Assembly: GCA_965153355.1 (NCBI GenBank)
Contig: OZ231127.1
Coordinates: forward strand, 15,438,001-15,502,000
DNA from: Flaccisagitta enflata
Taxonomy: Eukaryota > Chaetognatha > Sagittoidea > Aphragmophora
DNA length: 64,000 nucleotides
Direction: 5' to 3'
Numbering within the stretch: position 1 is the first letter of the stretch; every line of letters begins with the position of its first letter. This document shows positions 25,520 to 37,435 of this stretch, piece by piece. A program made the translations under genes and the position numbers. The notes beneath the pieces are model-generated. The model was not told the origin of the DNA. It did no database searches and worked only from the letters and a program-made list of their open reading frames with translations.

Positions 25520-26060
25520 TTGCAAGAGTTTCTGACATTAAGACGCTTGAACAAATAATTGTCACACGTTTGTCACACCCTCATATTTACCCTACTGTAC
25601 AAGAGAATCAATCTCTGACTTGTTATATACCTTCCTCATCCATGAATTTTCCCACCTTTGCCATTATGGCCATTCCATGTGACAAAACCAGTAGAAAATA
25701 AGCCTTAGAGTGAATATCAGGAGTTTCTGACATTAAGACAATAGACAGAAATTCCAGACTTAGAAAAAAAAATCGTAAAATTCCATCAAAAAAAAGTTGT
25801 TTTGACACTATGGAATTTAGACGTTTTATAAAATTTGGAATCGAATGAGCTATACGTTTTTGGTCGATTTTTTTACATCTGCACCACCCCACCCCACCCC
25901 ATTGAACCTGGAACTTTGCAAATTTTTTGGCGATTTGGTCAAAAAAAAATATTTTTTTGAAGATTTGATATTTAGACGTTTCAGAAAATTTGGAATAAAA
26001 TGAGCCCATCTTTATTTTTTGCAAAAAAATTGCCTCTAGGGGTTTGTACCCCTGCCCCAG
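25520..26060. repeat. Diverged local duplications
   Basis: GAGTTTCTGACATTAAGAC occurs near 25527 and 25720. A unit of about 170 bp with TTTAGACGTTT..AAATTTGGAAT and a C-rich CACCCCACCCC/GCCCCAGCCC end is repeated at about 25800-26060. No coding sequence recognised. Confidence 0.5.
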
Positions 26061-26636
26061 CCCAACCCCAGCCCATTAAGGTCAACAGACCCGCAAAACG
26101 TGCAGCCAGAAAGTTGGTCTACCTGCCCAAACCGAAAAAATGGTATATTTTCCATTTTGAAAATTGCCGATTTTTTCCTTTCCACTTCCCCCTGATAAAA
26201 AAAATCACCACTTGGTAATATTCCATTTTCATTTACAAGAATTCAATTTTATGAGCTTTTTTTTATACTTCTGACTCATATTTTAATCAGTCTCATTGTC
26301 AAATTGAACCTATGCTAGCCAAAGAAAAAAGACAAAAAATCGACCCGATTCATTTGTGTTTTGGTGACTCAGGAAGATTGTTCAGAAGCACTGAAAATCG
26401 ACCCGATCAATCGACCAGTCGATTAGTTCGTGACACCTCTGGTTGAAAGTTACCAATAAAGGCGGCTAATCGCCTACCGGAAAAAAGTCGTAAATGGGAG
26501 TTTCTTTTTTTCAGTGCATGATCTTCTGTGTGTGTATCTCACTGTCTCTATCTCTGCTGTCTGGTTGACTGCCTGTTTGTTTTTGTTCTTCAATCTAAAG
26601 TTGTCTTTTCTTTCTCTCAGTCTTCCTCTGTCTTTG

Positions 26637-27108
<472 letters not shown>

Positions 27109-27229
27109 CAAAATGCGCAAGCTAGCGTCATAAAACTTGGAGTCAATTTGCGTAACAATTTGACTCTTTTCCTATGTTACATTGATTTAAAAAATTGGGA
27201 TTAATAAAAATTATCAATTTTTGCGAAAA

Positions 27230-27470
27230 TGCGAAAAAATAAAAAAAGATTCAAAAATTCATAACTCCTAAACTATTGATCGTAGAGACTTCTGGTTGGC
27301 GCCATTTGAAAGAGGAAAATTAGCTTTCTCTTAGCTATGAATATCAAAAAATGTATCATCCCAGCCCAAAAACTGCCCAACTTCCAAAAATTGCCTCAAA
27401 CCGAAAATGGAAAACTTTATTTTTCCCCTACGTTTCAAAAAGTCGAATTACGTAATTCGACTTTTTTCCA
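27230..27470. mobile_element. Diverged relative of the Helitron-like copies
   Basis: It shares GTAGAGACTTCTGGTTGGCG-CC-type sequence with the conserved block of the copies at 48023 and 49100. It also has the end palindrome AAAAAGTCGAA..TTCGACTTTTTTCC. Only this end is recognisable. Confidence 0.5.
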
Positions 27471-28228
27471 ATTATTATCATGTTGCACATTATTCAACCA
27501 TCCCCATGAAAATATTTATATGGATGATTAAAGGCCCCAAAAAACCTTTGCAAGTTGAAATTCCGGTTTTCCCTTGTTAGTGAGGACTGGCTATTCCCGT
27601 ACTGTGATGGGTCGACATGAGAGTCGGATATCCCGCTCTCGTCCTTGCTTTAAGCAAAGATCGGTATGAACACCATTTACATCTTACCCGCTAATGCGCT
27701 CTCGGGTCGAATTACTCGAATAGGGCAAGGGAAACCTACCCGGCCCCGAAGAGCTCATCCAAGCATGAGACTAAGAGTCTAACCCAGTCTATATATGGTA
27801 GGAAACCTACCTTGAAGAGCTCATGTGAGTGTGAATCTAAGCCGTACCGGTCATAACATGGCACTGGTCTAGTCTGCACTCCATAACTTCTGTGGATGTC
27901 GTATCTTTCTATATCATGTCGAATATTTGTGAGAGAAATAACACGTGCTTCACATTTAGGCGGGAAAACTCATGAGCATAGACAGCATGGAAAGCATACT
28001 AGGTCTAGTTGGACTAGTTTGATGAAATTTTAACCATAGGTGGGACACCCCAGTTGAAATTTCATCTTTCTGGGCCAATTAGAGGAGAGCTTTTCATATT
28101 TCTTATGCTCCTACCTTTTCCGCCTAGTGTTAAAGCAACTGATCCACAGCAACGTATCTTGGACGAAAAATATACATACATATGGTGGGTGGTATCATAT
28201 TGAAATCATCAGATAAAAAGCATCTTTA
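27470..28228. other. No gene seen; hairpin near 28020
   Basis: Mostly unassigned sequence. GATGAAATTTTAAC pairs with GTTGAAATTTCATC about 20 bp on (28019-28066). A TACCCGGCCCCGAAGAGCTC / TACCTTGAAGAGCTCATG pair at about 27738-27830 suggests an old local duplication. Confidence 0.35.
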
Positions 28229-28433
28229 ATACTATCTAGAACATAAGTATATCGACAGTATAGGGATTTAATAATCTAACAGTATGGGAATCATAAAAAA
28301 ATCTCCAAGATATGATAGATACTTAATATTACATCTTTGGCGTTCAACAATAAACTGATTTTTATGTATTTTTTTATTCTTTATAGAGTTATTGCTTTTA
28401 ATGCCTGTCGATATACATATGTTCTAGATAGTA
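28229..28433. mobile_element. MITE-like inverted repeat
   Basis: ATACTATCTAGAACATAAGT at 28229 on is inverted at 28405-28433 (arms about 29 bp, one or two mismatches). The interior is AT-rich. Confidence 0.6.
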
Positions 28434-28489
28434 GAAACAGCTCAAGATTGTGAACAACTATTCAAACTAACACTCATCCCCTCTTTTTG

Positions 28490-28745
28490 TTACCCACCCC
28501 GTCCCACCGCCTTCCCATGTTTTCACTTGGATGTAAAAATCTTTCCCTCTCCCCATCTCTGTTGCCTCCTGAGACTAAATCTCCCATCGCCTTCCCACCT
28601 TGTTGTTTGTTCAATATTCCACATTCTTGTCTCTTTTGCCACATATGAAGCCTTATTTGAAATAAGTTATTTTCCATTACCAGGGGCAATTTGCCACCTT
28701 GCCACTTAGATTCACATATTAAATATTCAAAATCCACATACCATA
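28490..28745. repeat. Diverged units of the 85-bp satellite family
   Basis: CCCCATCTCTGTTGCCTC..GAG..CTCCCATCGCCTTCCCAC occurs in the same order as in the array at 41440. More traces lie at 29185-29235. Confidence 0.6.
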
Positions 28746-29755
28746 TGGACATTAATTATTTTTCATTAATTTTTCATGAAGCATAGAATAAGTCATTTTT
28801 AGGTTATTTTTAGCCGTTTTGGGTACCTTCCAAGCGCCCAATCTCTTCCACTGGCTGTTTTCCTGCCAAACTCATGTTTATACATACAGTGAGACCCCGC
28901 AACAACAGCCCCGCTTTTAAAGGTTCCCCATCAAGCCCAAAAAGTGCTTAATCATGAAATTATCAAAGATTTTAAAAATTTTGAAGTTGAAGGGTGCCAC
29001 ATCATTTTCTCCTCCTTTTGGGCCATTTTTGTCAGCTTTGGTGCAAATGGGGTATCACTGGGCAATGCTGACAAGTCAAAACTCCCCATTTTCCATCTTA
29101 GAATAGGTCAAAAGGTACTCTGACTCACCGCCAACGATTTTTATTGCGATTCACCTAAATATGGGACATGCTAACCATGTACTTATCTCTGTTGCCTCAT
29201 GAGTCCTTCCATCGGCCACCGTCCCCCTAATTCTTACTTATACAAGGCATAAAAGTTTAGTACAGTGGATATCAGCTACAAGTGTGGCGGTCGGGTTACA
29301 GGTTTTCTGCTATGATTTCTTTATTTTTGGATATACCAATGTGCGATTCTTAATGGGGAACCCCTCTAGCGAGCACCCGTCACCCCTGGGGCTGGATGAC
29401 AAGAATTTGTCTAAAAACATAGTCTATAAACGTAGGCCTTTTTCAACCAAGGGTTGAAAAGAGAATGAAAAAATTGATTCATGTAGGTCAATAAAATCAA
29501 TGATATCAACCAAAAATACATGAGAAAAAAATCTAATATTAGTTAAATGTATTCTAACACATTTACGATGTATTTATTGATGTTAGAAATTACGCCTATG
29601 CGTAATTGTACAAAATCATAATTTACTGCAATATGCAAATGAGCTTTTAAACAATCGTGAACACATATAGGCGTTTGAATGTGATTGCAACTATTGTAAC
29701 TTACTTAAATGATATATTCATCATAATTACATGTTAAGCATATCATTTTCTTTTA

Positions 29756-29820
29756 AGATGCGTGAATCTGGAACGCATCTCTATAAGAGAGTCTGTCTGT
29801 CTGTTTATCCATCTGTCTGT
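29756..29820 (-). mobile_element. Family A palindromic end
   Basis: AGATGCGT-GAATCTGG-AACGCATCT (29756-29780), CTATAAGAGAG, then a GTCT microsatellite. The palindrome arms differ from other copies but still pair. Confidence 0.5.
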
Positions 29821-30345
29821 CCATTACGCCTGTACTAAAAAAGTTTTCTTTGCTCTCTTTGGCGGCGGAGAGATCCTATATTTAGTCAGATGATCAACAA
29901 ACATGTTTTAAGAGTTTAACTTACTACTCATTTCTTCTGTCTGTTTGCCCTTCTGTCTCTAACAGGTCTCACATAATTAGTCAGAAAAGTGATATGAGCA
30001 ATATAGATAGTGAATCTGCCCTTAGCACAATGAAATTTGACATGGAGATGGTAAAAACCAAGTATTTGACATAGAAAAGCAATATCAGCAACCTTCATGG
30101 CAGGGGTGTATTTAATTCCATAACCTTTGATAATTTCCCCCCCCCCCCCTTTGCCTTTGATTTTCTTCCCCGCGAAGCAGCGCGTTGTGTTACCAAGTCC
30201 ATGATCTTCTTCCCCATAAAGCAATAAAACAGTGTGTTTAAGGTTGAGATAGTGTTAGATTGTGTTCTACTCATCATGTTCTATGATTTGCCACTGCCAA
30301 TAGTTATACTTTCGATAATTTTTTTTTTCTTTTTTCCTCCCTCCT

Positions 30346-30350
<5 letters not shown>

Positions 30351-30423
<73 letters not shown>

Positions 30424-30480
30424 CTCTCTCTCTCACAGGTTAGAAAAATTTCTTTTTTTTCCTCCTTACTTAATTTTATC

Positions 30481-30575
<95 letters not shown>
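30351..30575. repeat. Two (CT)n microsatellites
   Basis: CT tracts at 30351-30434 and 30484-30575, 50 bp apart. Confidence 0.95.
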
Positions 30576-30578
<3 letters not shown>

Positions 30579-30729
30579 CCATCCGTCAGTTTATAGGCCT
30601 GAAACTGGGTTTTGAGATCCAAAAAAGAAAATTGCCGCGCATCCCGAGCAAATATGAAAAAAACTGTCTGTCCCCTTTTTACTTTTTTGGCATTTTTAAG
30701 CTTTTTGGGCTCACAGCTCCTTTCCAAAT

Positions 30730-30905
30730 GTCATTCTAAGTCATTCTAAGTCCTAAGTCATTTTAAGTCATATTAAGTTATATTAAGTCACTTCATTCAA
30801 TCAGGTCTATTCAGTCTTTTACATCATTTTAAGTTTTTTTAAGTCATTTTAAGTTTTTTTTAAAGTCATTTCAAGTCATTTTAAGTCATTTTAAGTCATC
30901 TTAAG
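30730..30905. repeat. TCATTTTAAG decamer-like repeats
   Basis: Irregular head-to-tail copies of AAGTCATTTT / AAGTCATTCT. Confidence 0.7.
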
Positions 30906-31204
30906 CTATTTATGTCCTGCACGCGACTTATAATACCTAGGACAAAAGTATTGCAACACTTAGGGCATTAGTGCATTAGTTCATATAATCATAAATTCAA
31001 TGCAAGATAGGTCAATTCAAGCAAATACATGTTTCATGTGTCCAAACATGAAAGCAGCATCAAGTTTTTGTGCTAAACTAAAGTGTAAAATTTTCTTAAC
31101 ATTAATTTTTTTTTAGCTATGTAAAGGTTAACATTTAAGGATCAGTCAATCTAATCAAAAGACCATGTATAAATGTGAGTAATTTGACATACAAGAGCGT
31201 TCTT

Positions 31205-31400
31205 TCTACATTTTTTTCCTTCCTTCTCTCCTTCCTTCCTTCCATCCTTCCTTCCATCCTTCCTCCCATTCTTACTTCCTTCTATTCTTTCATCCTTCCT
31301 TCCTTCCATCCATTCATACTTCCATCCTTCCCTCTATCCCTCCTTACATCCTTCCTACCATCCTTCTTTCATTCTTCCCTCCTACCTTCCTTACTTTCTT
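31205..31400. repeat. Degenerate (TTCC)n repeat
   Basis: CCTTCCTTCCATCC-like tetranucleotide repeat. The ORF over it is a repeat artefact. Confidence 0.85.
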
Positions 31401-31405
31401 CTCTC

Positions 31406-31588
31406 TTTTTAGTCGCGGACACGCGACTCTACACCTTGCCGTGTTGGTCGGTTGGTTGGTCGGTCGGTTGGTAGGTTGGTAGGTTGGTAGGTCGGTCCGT
31501 CCGTCACATTTTTTAATTCCGAGCGATTTTCGTATTACTGCTCCTGCCCAACCGTCTGCGACTGGATTGCCGTGTATCGCCTTGTTTT
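31406..31588 (-). mobile_element. Family A element, complete reversed copy
   Basis: Palindrome AGTCGCGGACACGCGACT (31411-31428), a GGTTGGTC microsatellite, and at the other end, reversed, AACAAGGCGATACACGGC with AGTCGCAGACGG. The subterminal AGTCGC-GAC matches its own palindrome arm. Confidence 0.7.
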
Positions 31589-31606
31589 TTCTCTCTTCTT
31601 CTCTCT

Positions 31607-31665
31607 TCTTCTTCTTCTTCTTCTTCTTCTTCTTCTTCTTCTTCTTCTTCTTCTGCTTCTGCTTC
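31607..31665. repeat. (TTC)n microsatellite
   Basis: About 17 TTC units, ending in TTCTGC variants. Confidence 0.9.
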
Positions 31666-31782
31666 TAAATCTAGCTATGATACATGTGACCAGTCATTTA
31701 GAATTACCAAAATGTCCATGCATCGTTACTTGATCCGACGACGATCATCCGTAGAAGGTAAATTTCATTAGAATTGTGTGGC

Positions 31783-31791
31783 AACAACAAT

Positions 31792-31827
<36 letters not shown>

Positions 31828-31838
31828 AACAGCAACAA
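31783..31838. repeat. (CAA)n microsatellite
   Basis: About 18 CAA/TAA units. Confidence 0.9.
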
Positions 31839-31973
31839 CAACACCCTGGGGACAACAACCTTATCCCCTTCCACACACACCTACATACAAAATGACACCC
31901 ATACACTCACACACACTGCACTCAATAATAACTGCATGTTTTTTGCATTTTCACCTGAAAGCGTGACCAGCCA

Positions 31974-32040
31974 AGATGTGGACCAACAGATGGACAAACA
32001 GAGCCCCTTATATAGAGTTGCATGTCCTCAACAAAAAAGG
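31974..32040 (+). mobile_element. Family A palindromic end, decayed
   Basis: GGACCAACAGATGGACAAAC, TATAGAGTTGCATGTCCTCA, then A-rich sequence. No AACAAGG end was recognised upstream. Confidence 0.4.
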
Positions 32041-32360
32041 AAATGTTTCAGCAGATAAGGAAGCTAAATAGGTTTCATGACAATGTTATTGACACATTGT
32101 ACGAAGAAAATAGTTGGTAAACAACAAAATGACATTAAAGCAAATGGTCGATCCGCCTCCCATTGGTTTAACATGGGTTTTTCCTCTTCCTCCTTGGCGA
32201 AAAAGCTAAATCCAAGGACAGGGGCAAGGGTCTCGCTAGGTAGGTTCCCGACTATTTTCATGGGGTTTCTGGGTTTAAACCTCTAGATTAGTTCACTTAG
32301 ACAGCCTGTGCAAAACGGTTCAAGAATCCCTGCATAATTTGCATCCCTACTTATACTCAC

Positions 32361-32699
32361 CTTTTTGGTGTAAATGAACAAATCCAGTTGCAACGTCGCA
32401 TCGGTAAACCAGGGGAGAAGCCTAGACCAATTCTCATTAGAATGCCCAACACCGTGGACAAAGAGCTCATTCTGAGTAAGGGAAAGGTTCTGAAGGATCA
32501 TCCCCAGTGGAAGAATGTGGTTGTGAAACCGGATATGACCGCCAACCAGCGCGATTTTGCGAAAAAGCGTGGGGATGATCTGGCTGCCGTGGCCGTTGCA
32601 AAAAATGCCGACTTAAAAAACGGGGAGACTTTCAAGTGGGTAGTCCGAGGTCGAGGGGTGAGGCCACATCTCGGCAAGGCAACAGTGGCTCAGGCCTAA
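32361..32699 (+). CDS. LINE ORF1, C-terminal part
   Basis: An open frame ends in TAA at 32697-32699. It encodes RIGKPGEKPRPILIRMPN, FLSK/ILSKGKVLKDHPQWKN-like residues, VKPDMTANQRDFAKKRGD and a final WVVRGRGVRPH. This order (R-G-K...RP.L..., ..LSK...L....W..V...PD.T..QR) is that of the C-terminal segment of ORF1 in CR1/Jockey-type LINEs, which binds element RNA. The 5' part is missing and no start codon belongs to it. ORF2 follows five bases after the stop, or overlaps if an upstream start is used. Confidence 0.65.
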   Translation, partial: LFGVNEQIQLQRRIGKPGEKPRPILIRMPNTVDKELILSKGKVLKDHPQWKNVVVKPDMTANQRDFAKKRGDDLAAVAVAKNADLKNGETFKWVVRGRGVRPHLGKATVAQA

Positions 32700-32704
32700 A
32701 AATC

Positions 32705-35479
32705 ATGTACACCAATGCCAGGAGTGTAGTCAACAAAATAGATGAACTAAAGATTTACGCCTCTCTCACCCAACCTGACATAATTGCCATAACTGAAACA
32801 TGGACAAATGACTCAGTTTCTAACCATTTCCTTACTCTTCCTGACTATGCCATTATCTCCCGACATGACCGAAATGACACCCAAAATGGGAGGGGTGGGG
32901 GAATTCTTATTTACGCAAAGGAGTCCTTAAGAGCCGTAGAATCAACAGCACAATGCAGTTTCAATCAATATTCTAGTATCGAGATTAGCCCTCCTGGCGG
33001 TGACACACTGTCCTTGTTTGTTATTTACCGGTCACCAAACTCTAGTTCTGTAAATAATGATTGTCTTCTTGATGTCTTAAAACTAGCCAAAAACTCCTCA
33101 CTCGTTGTGGGTGATTTCAATTACCCCAACATAAATTGGGAGAGCTTCTCCGGTCCCAACGATGTACATAGCTTCATTGAATTAGTCTCTGACAAATTCT
33201 GGAACCAACATGTTGACTTTGCTACACACCGCAATGGAAATGTTCTAGACTTAATTTTTGCAGAATCAGGGAGGATTACGGAAGTTACAAATGATGGCCA
33301 GCTCGGAAATAGCGATCACTGTATAATTACTTTCACAACAAACAAGGCTTGGGTCAAAAAGCATTACAGCCAACCTAAATATAACTTTTCAAGGGCAGAC
33401 ACACTTCAGATGCGCCGCCTCTTTAAAGAATGTAATTGGACTGAAGCACTAGACACGAACGATATTAACACTGCTTGGTTAAACTTCAAGTCCATTTACA
33501 ATTCTACTGTAAGTCAATGTGTCCCCTTGATGAAGGCAAATAAAAAAAAGAGGCCAGCCTGGATGGACAAAAGTTTGCTCTCTTCAATCAGGCAGAAGCA
33601 GCGCCTCTGGAAAACATACAAGGCTACCCCATCAGTTGCTAATCTTTCTGAGTTCAAATCCGCCGAAAAAGCCTTGAAAAAGAAAATTAGGAAAGCTAAG
33701 CTTAAATATGAGGAATCATTGGCTAAAAACGCCAAAGAGAATCCTAAAGCCTTTTATGCCTATGTTGGTAGCAAACGTTCAAACAAAACAGGCATTGGTC
33801 CATTAGAAGATAGCCAAGGTAGATTGATATCAGATGACTCTGAAATGGCTACTCTATTAAATGATTACTATTCCTCAGTGTTTGAGAATGAAAGTGCATT
33901 TACGTCTGTGCAAGCTGATAGCTTTCCAGGGCCTTCGCTTGAAACACTTCAGATTTCCCCACTTCTTGTTAAACAAGAAATGCTGAGGCTGAAACGGCAT
34001 TGCTCTCCTGGACCTGATGGCATTGCAAGTTTTGTGCTAATCGAGGCCTGTGAAGAACTAGTACACCCGCTGACTCAGATTTTTAAACTTTCTCTTCGGA
34101 AGTCAACAGTCCCTGATGACTGGAAAGTGGCCAACATCACCCCAATTCACAAATCGGGCTCCGTGAAGCTTGTTTCCAACTATCGACCAATTTCCCTTAC
34201 CAGTATTGTCAGCAAACTGCTTGAAAAGTTACTTAAGGCGGCAATTATGAAGCACGTAATGGAGAATGAGCTGCTCAATAGTTCACAACACGGCTTCATG
34301 GCCAAGAAATCTTGTCTTACCAACCTCTTACATTGCCTGGAAGAGGTTACAGCAATTCTTGATAGTGGCGATTGTGTTGATATTCTGTACCTTGACTTTG
34401 CAAAAGCGTTTGATAAAGTTCAACACAAACGACTCCTTTCAAAATTAGAAGCCCTGAATATCAAGGGTGAGATTCTCGCTTGGATAAAAGCGTGGTTATC
34501 CAACCGCAAGCACAGGGTTGTCCTAAATGGTAAGCAGTCTGAATGGTGTGCTGTTCCATGCAGCATCCCTCAGGGCTCTGTACTTGGGCCAATATTATTC
34601 ATCATATACATCAACGATATTGACGGCTGCATTGAGGATATCATTGCTTTGCTCTTGAAATTTGCTGATGACACAAAGGTGATTAAGAGAATCTCAACAG
34701 TAGCTGACAATCTCGCTCTACAAGATGTAATCAACAACCTCATGGCCTGGGCAAAAAAGTGGCAAATGTCCTTCAATGTTGGCAAGTGTAAAATTCTACA
34801 CCTTGGAAACAACAATCCCCAATTTGTTTACAACACGGAGGGAGTTACACTCAATGTTACCTCCAATCAGAAAGACCTTGGAGTTTTTGTCGACCAGTCT
34901 GCAAAACCTAGCCTTCAAGTCTCAAAAGCCGCGCAAAAAGCAAACCAGGTCTTAGGCCGTCTGTTAAGATCTTTTAAATGTCGTGAAAAAACAACCATGG
35001 TCCAGTTGTACAAAACTTTTGTACGTCCGCACCTGGAGTATGCCATTCAAGCTTGGTGCCCTTATACCATTAAGGATATTGACACTCTTGAAAAAGTTCA
35101 AAAACGTTTCGTGCGCCAAATTACCAGCCTATCTGGTACTTACGAGGAAAAATTATTGAAAATTGGCTTAACATCTTTAAGAGACCGGCGAACCAGAGGT
35201 GACTGCATTGAAACATTCAAAATGCTGCGCGGTTTTACTAAAGTCGATAAATCTACCTGGCTCACTTTTTTATCTCGAGAGGTAGGACCTCAAACTCGCT
35301 TATCATCAGACCCACTTTCACTTGAAACAAAACCTGCACGTCTCGATCTAAGGAAACATTTTTTCTCCGTTCGCATCCCCCCTATCTGGAATGCCCTTCC
35401 TCTCACAATTCGCCAATCAACCTCCGTTAATCAATTCAAAGCTCTGTATGACAAATTCCAAAAAAATCAATCTGCCTGA
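32705..35479 (+). CDS. LINE ORF2: AP endonuclease - reverse transcriptase
   Basis: 924 codons from the ATG at 32705 to the TGA at 35477. The open frame also extends 23 codons upstream over the end of ORF1, so the start could be earlier. The N-terminal AP-endonuclease part has NARSVVNK, ITETW (Glu31), GGGILIY, GDFNYPNINW (Asp137, Asn139) and NSDHCII (Ser203-Asp204-His205). The reverse transcriptase has HKSGS..NYRPISL, HGFMAKKSC, LDFAKAFD (about 563-570), IPQGSVLGPILF and FADDTK (Asp655-Asp656; most LINEs have YADD). The C-terminal region has RPHLEYAIQAW, KVQKRFVRQI and WNALP, as in CR1/Jockey-group elements. It nicks target DNA and copies the element RNA there. No internal stop or frameshift was seen. 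Confidence 0.9.
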   Translation: MYTNARSVVNKIDELKIYASLTQPDIIAITETWTNDSVSNHFLTLPDYAIISRHDRNDTQNGRGGGILIYAKESLRAVESTAQCSFNQYSSIEISPPGGDTLSLFVIYRSPNSSSVNNDCLLDVLKLAKNSSLVVGDFNYPNINWESFSGPNDVHSFIELVSDKFWNQHVDFATHRNGNVLDLIFAESGRITEVTNDGQLGNSDHCIITFTTNKAWVKKHYSQPKYNFSRADTLQMRRLFKECNWTEALDTNDINTAWLNFKSIYNSTVSQCVPLMKANKKKRPAWMDKSLLSSIRQKQRLWKTYKATPSVANLSEFKSAEKALKKKIRKAKLKYEESLAKNAKENPKAFYAYVGSKRSNKTGIGPLEDSQGRLISDDSEMATLLNDYYSSVFENESAFTSVQADSFPGPSLETLQISPLLVKQEMLRLKRHCSPGPDGIASFVLIEACEELVHPLTQIFKLSLRKSTVPDDWKVANITPIHKSGSVKLVSNYRPISLTSIVSKLLEKLLKAAIMKHVMENELLNSSQHGFMAKKSCLTNLLHCLEEVTAILDSGDCVDILYLDFAKAFDKVQHKRLLSKLEALNIKGEILAWIKAWLSNRKHRVVLNGKQSEWCAVPCSIPQGSVLGPILFIIYINDIDGCIEDIIALLLKFADDTKVIKRISTVADNLALQDVINNLMAWAKKWQMSFNVGKCKILHLGNNNPQFVYNTEGVTLNVTSNQKDLGVFVDQSAKPSLQVSKAAQKANQVLGRLLRSFKCREKTTMVQLYKTFVRPHLEYAIQAWCPYTIKDIDTLEKVQKRFVRQITSLSGTYEEKLLKIGLTSLRDRRTRGDCIETFKMLRGFTKVDKSTWLTFLSREVGPQTRLSSDPLSLETKPARLDLRKHFFSVRIPPIWNALPLTIRQSTSVNQFKALYDKFQKNQSA

Positions 35480-36258
35480 AAAAAGAAAAAGAAATGAAAA
35501 ATTGTAACAACGTCAGATTTTGCATACCGTGCCAAGTGTTGGCAGCTGTCATCATTTGGCACTGGTGGCATAGTGTCAGTTTAACCTAACTGTGCTTTGT
35601 CATCCTCTCGGCAGGTATTGGTTTCACCTAACCATATCTCGCCTACCCTTCTTTTTTTCACTCGTCTACAACCAATCTCAAAAATATTAATCAACAAGAG
35701 ACATCAAGACGTGCCCGATTTTCACGGAATGACGGCCATATGTCTTTCAAGCAAGAAAAATTTGTTTATGGGTTCACAAATCTTTATGACATTTTCTTGG
35801 AGACTAAACATGGACAAAATTTGTCTTGGGGAGACCGATTAGCGACCTCCAAATTCCACGGCCCAAAGTGCTGCACAATCAATAAGCCACCAACAAGTCA
35901 ACAAGCTACCAGGCGGGCATTACAGTCCGGGCATTCACTGAAGACAACTGGCACTCCAAACTCAGCGGCCTGTTCCTTTCAGGCCGTTGTCGAAAAAAAA
36001 GGCAAAGAAAAGAGCGAGACCGGTTCATTTGTAAAGATAAAGTAAAGATAAAGTAAAGATAAAGTAAAGTAAAGTAAAGATAAAGTAAAGACCAGTGGCA
36101 TCGGCCACAACGTTGATCACGATAATTAGACAAAGTAAAGCTCAAGATCGACAAAGACTGCAGCCATAGGATGTTGTGGGAGTAGGGCTGCTAATGGCCA
36201 TTTTTTCCAAGGCATCAACCTGGACTTCTGAACATACCATGCCTCCACTTTGAAAATT

Positions 36259-36259
36259 G

Positions 36260-36312
<53 letters not shown>
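36259..36312. repeat. (CAA)n microsatellite
   Basis: 18 CAA units. Confidence 0.95.
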
Positions 36313-36315
<3 letters not shown>

Positions 36316-36319
36316 ACAG

Positions 36320-37290
36320 AAAAAATGACAACAGTAACAATAACCCTCCATGGAGACTATTTGTATATACGGCATTCAATCAACCAGTGGACAATTGTGA
36401 ACTCAAGAAACAGTATCTAAAACTACTTTTTAAAGTCATTTGAAATTGTCATTTTTCGTTATACCGCATTTATTAGTATTTGAAACCTTCTTCCAACATT
36501 TTTCCGATGGTACAGCTATCATCTCGAAGAGCAAGTCGTAAAAAGCTTGCTTCCTTTGATAGCTTAAATTTTATATTATATTAAATCCAAAACTTAGAAT
36601 CGTTTTATCAAGAATCGCCACTTTTTCGATATTCCGCAATCGGAAAAGTTTAAGCAAATTTTGACGTTTTTTGTTTTTTTCCAATATCCCGCTTGGACCA
36701 GCGGCGTAGGAGACCTGGATTTTTTGGGACTTCCACCCTCCAACTAGTGTCCGACAGATTTGGTGTCCCAACAGAAAAATGACAGAGTTTTTACTTTAAA
36801 ATAGCAAGAAATAGTTATTGCTATGATACACTTGTTTACTTTGAGATCTTAGATAAGTGGGATTGAGCCTAATCACACCTGGTAAGGGAGAATATAATTT
36901 TTTTTTCTCTCTTAGCTAGTCCACAGCTTGATATTTACTTTTTTTCTTTTACCCTATTCGCTCCCCTACATCCCTCTTTTTAGGCAATTAAAGCTTGAAA
37001 ACCACTGAATTTTGATTGCTTCATAAATTGTTTTTTTTTTATCTTTAGACCTTTTATGATAATTGTAGCATTGACTGAAATATGTGAAAAAGAAGATTGA
37101 TTCTTGCACCTTTGATTTTGAGGGTGGATGACTGTATGAGTAAAGGTAATCAGAATTTTGAGAATGCAAATACATTACCTAGGTGAGTATTTCATGACAT
37201 GTCAATTTCTACCATGCATGCAAATATATTATTCAGTGTGTCTTCTTTTTTACTTCCTTTCTTTCCTCTTTTTTCAAATTTTTAATTTTT
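36320..37290. other. No gene seen
   Basis: AT-rich. 36665-36780 shares, inverted, ACTTCCA..TCCTACGC.GCTGG sequence with 38165-38260, so it contains a fragment of a dispersed repeat. Confidence 0.4.
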
Positions 37291-37294
37291 TCTG

Positions 37295-37434
<140 letters not shown>

Positions 37435-37435
37435 T

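Larger units (their letters stand above)
32361..36088 (+). mobile_element. CR1/Jockey-group LINE, 5'-truncated, ORF2 intact
   Basis: Layout: the end of ORF1 (to 32699), ORF2 (32705-35479), a 3' region with the stem AGCGGCCTG..CAGGCCGTT near 35966-35990, and a (TAAAG)n/(GATAAAG)n tail at 36029-36088. The 5' part of ORF1 is absent, as expected of incomplete target-primed reverse transcription. An intact ORF2 suggests a recent insertion. No target duplication was identified, and the limits are estimated from the homology breaks and the tail. Confidence 0.75.

Noticed and set aside
27580-27900. tRNA or tRNA-derived SINE head (GGGTCGAATTAC looks a little like a B box)
   Set aside because: No A box at the proper distance and no cloverleaf could be drawn by eye.
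28888-29389. hAT-like ends (CAGTGAGACCCCGC and CACCCCTGGGGCTG)
   Set aside because: The inverted similarity is weak and no 8-bp flanking duplication was found.
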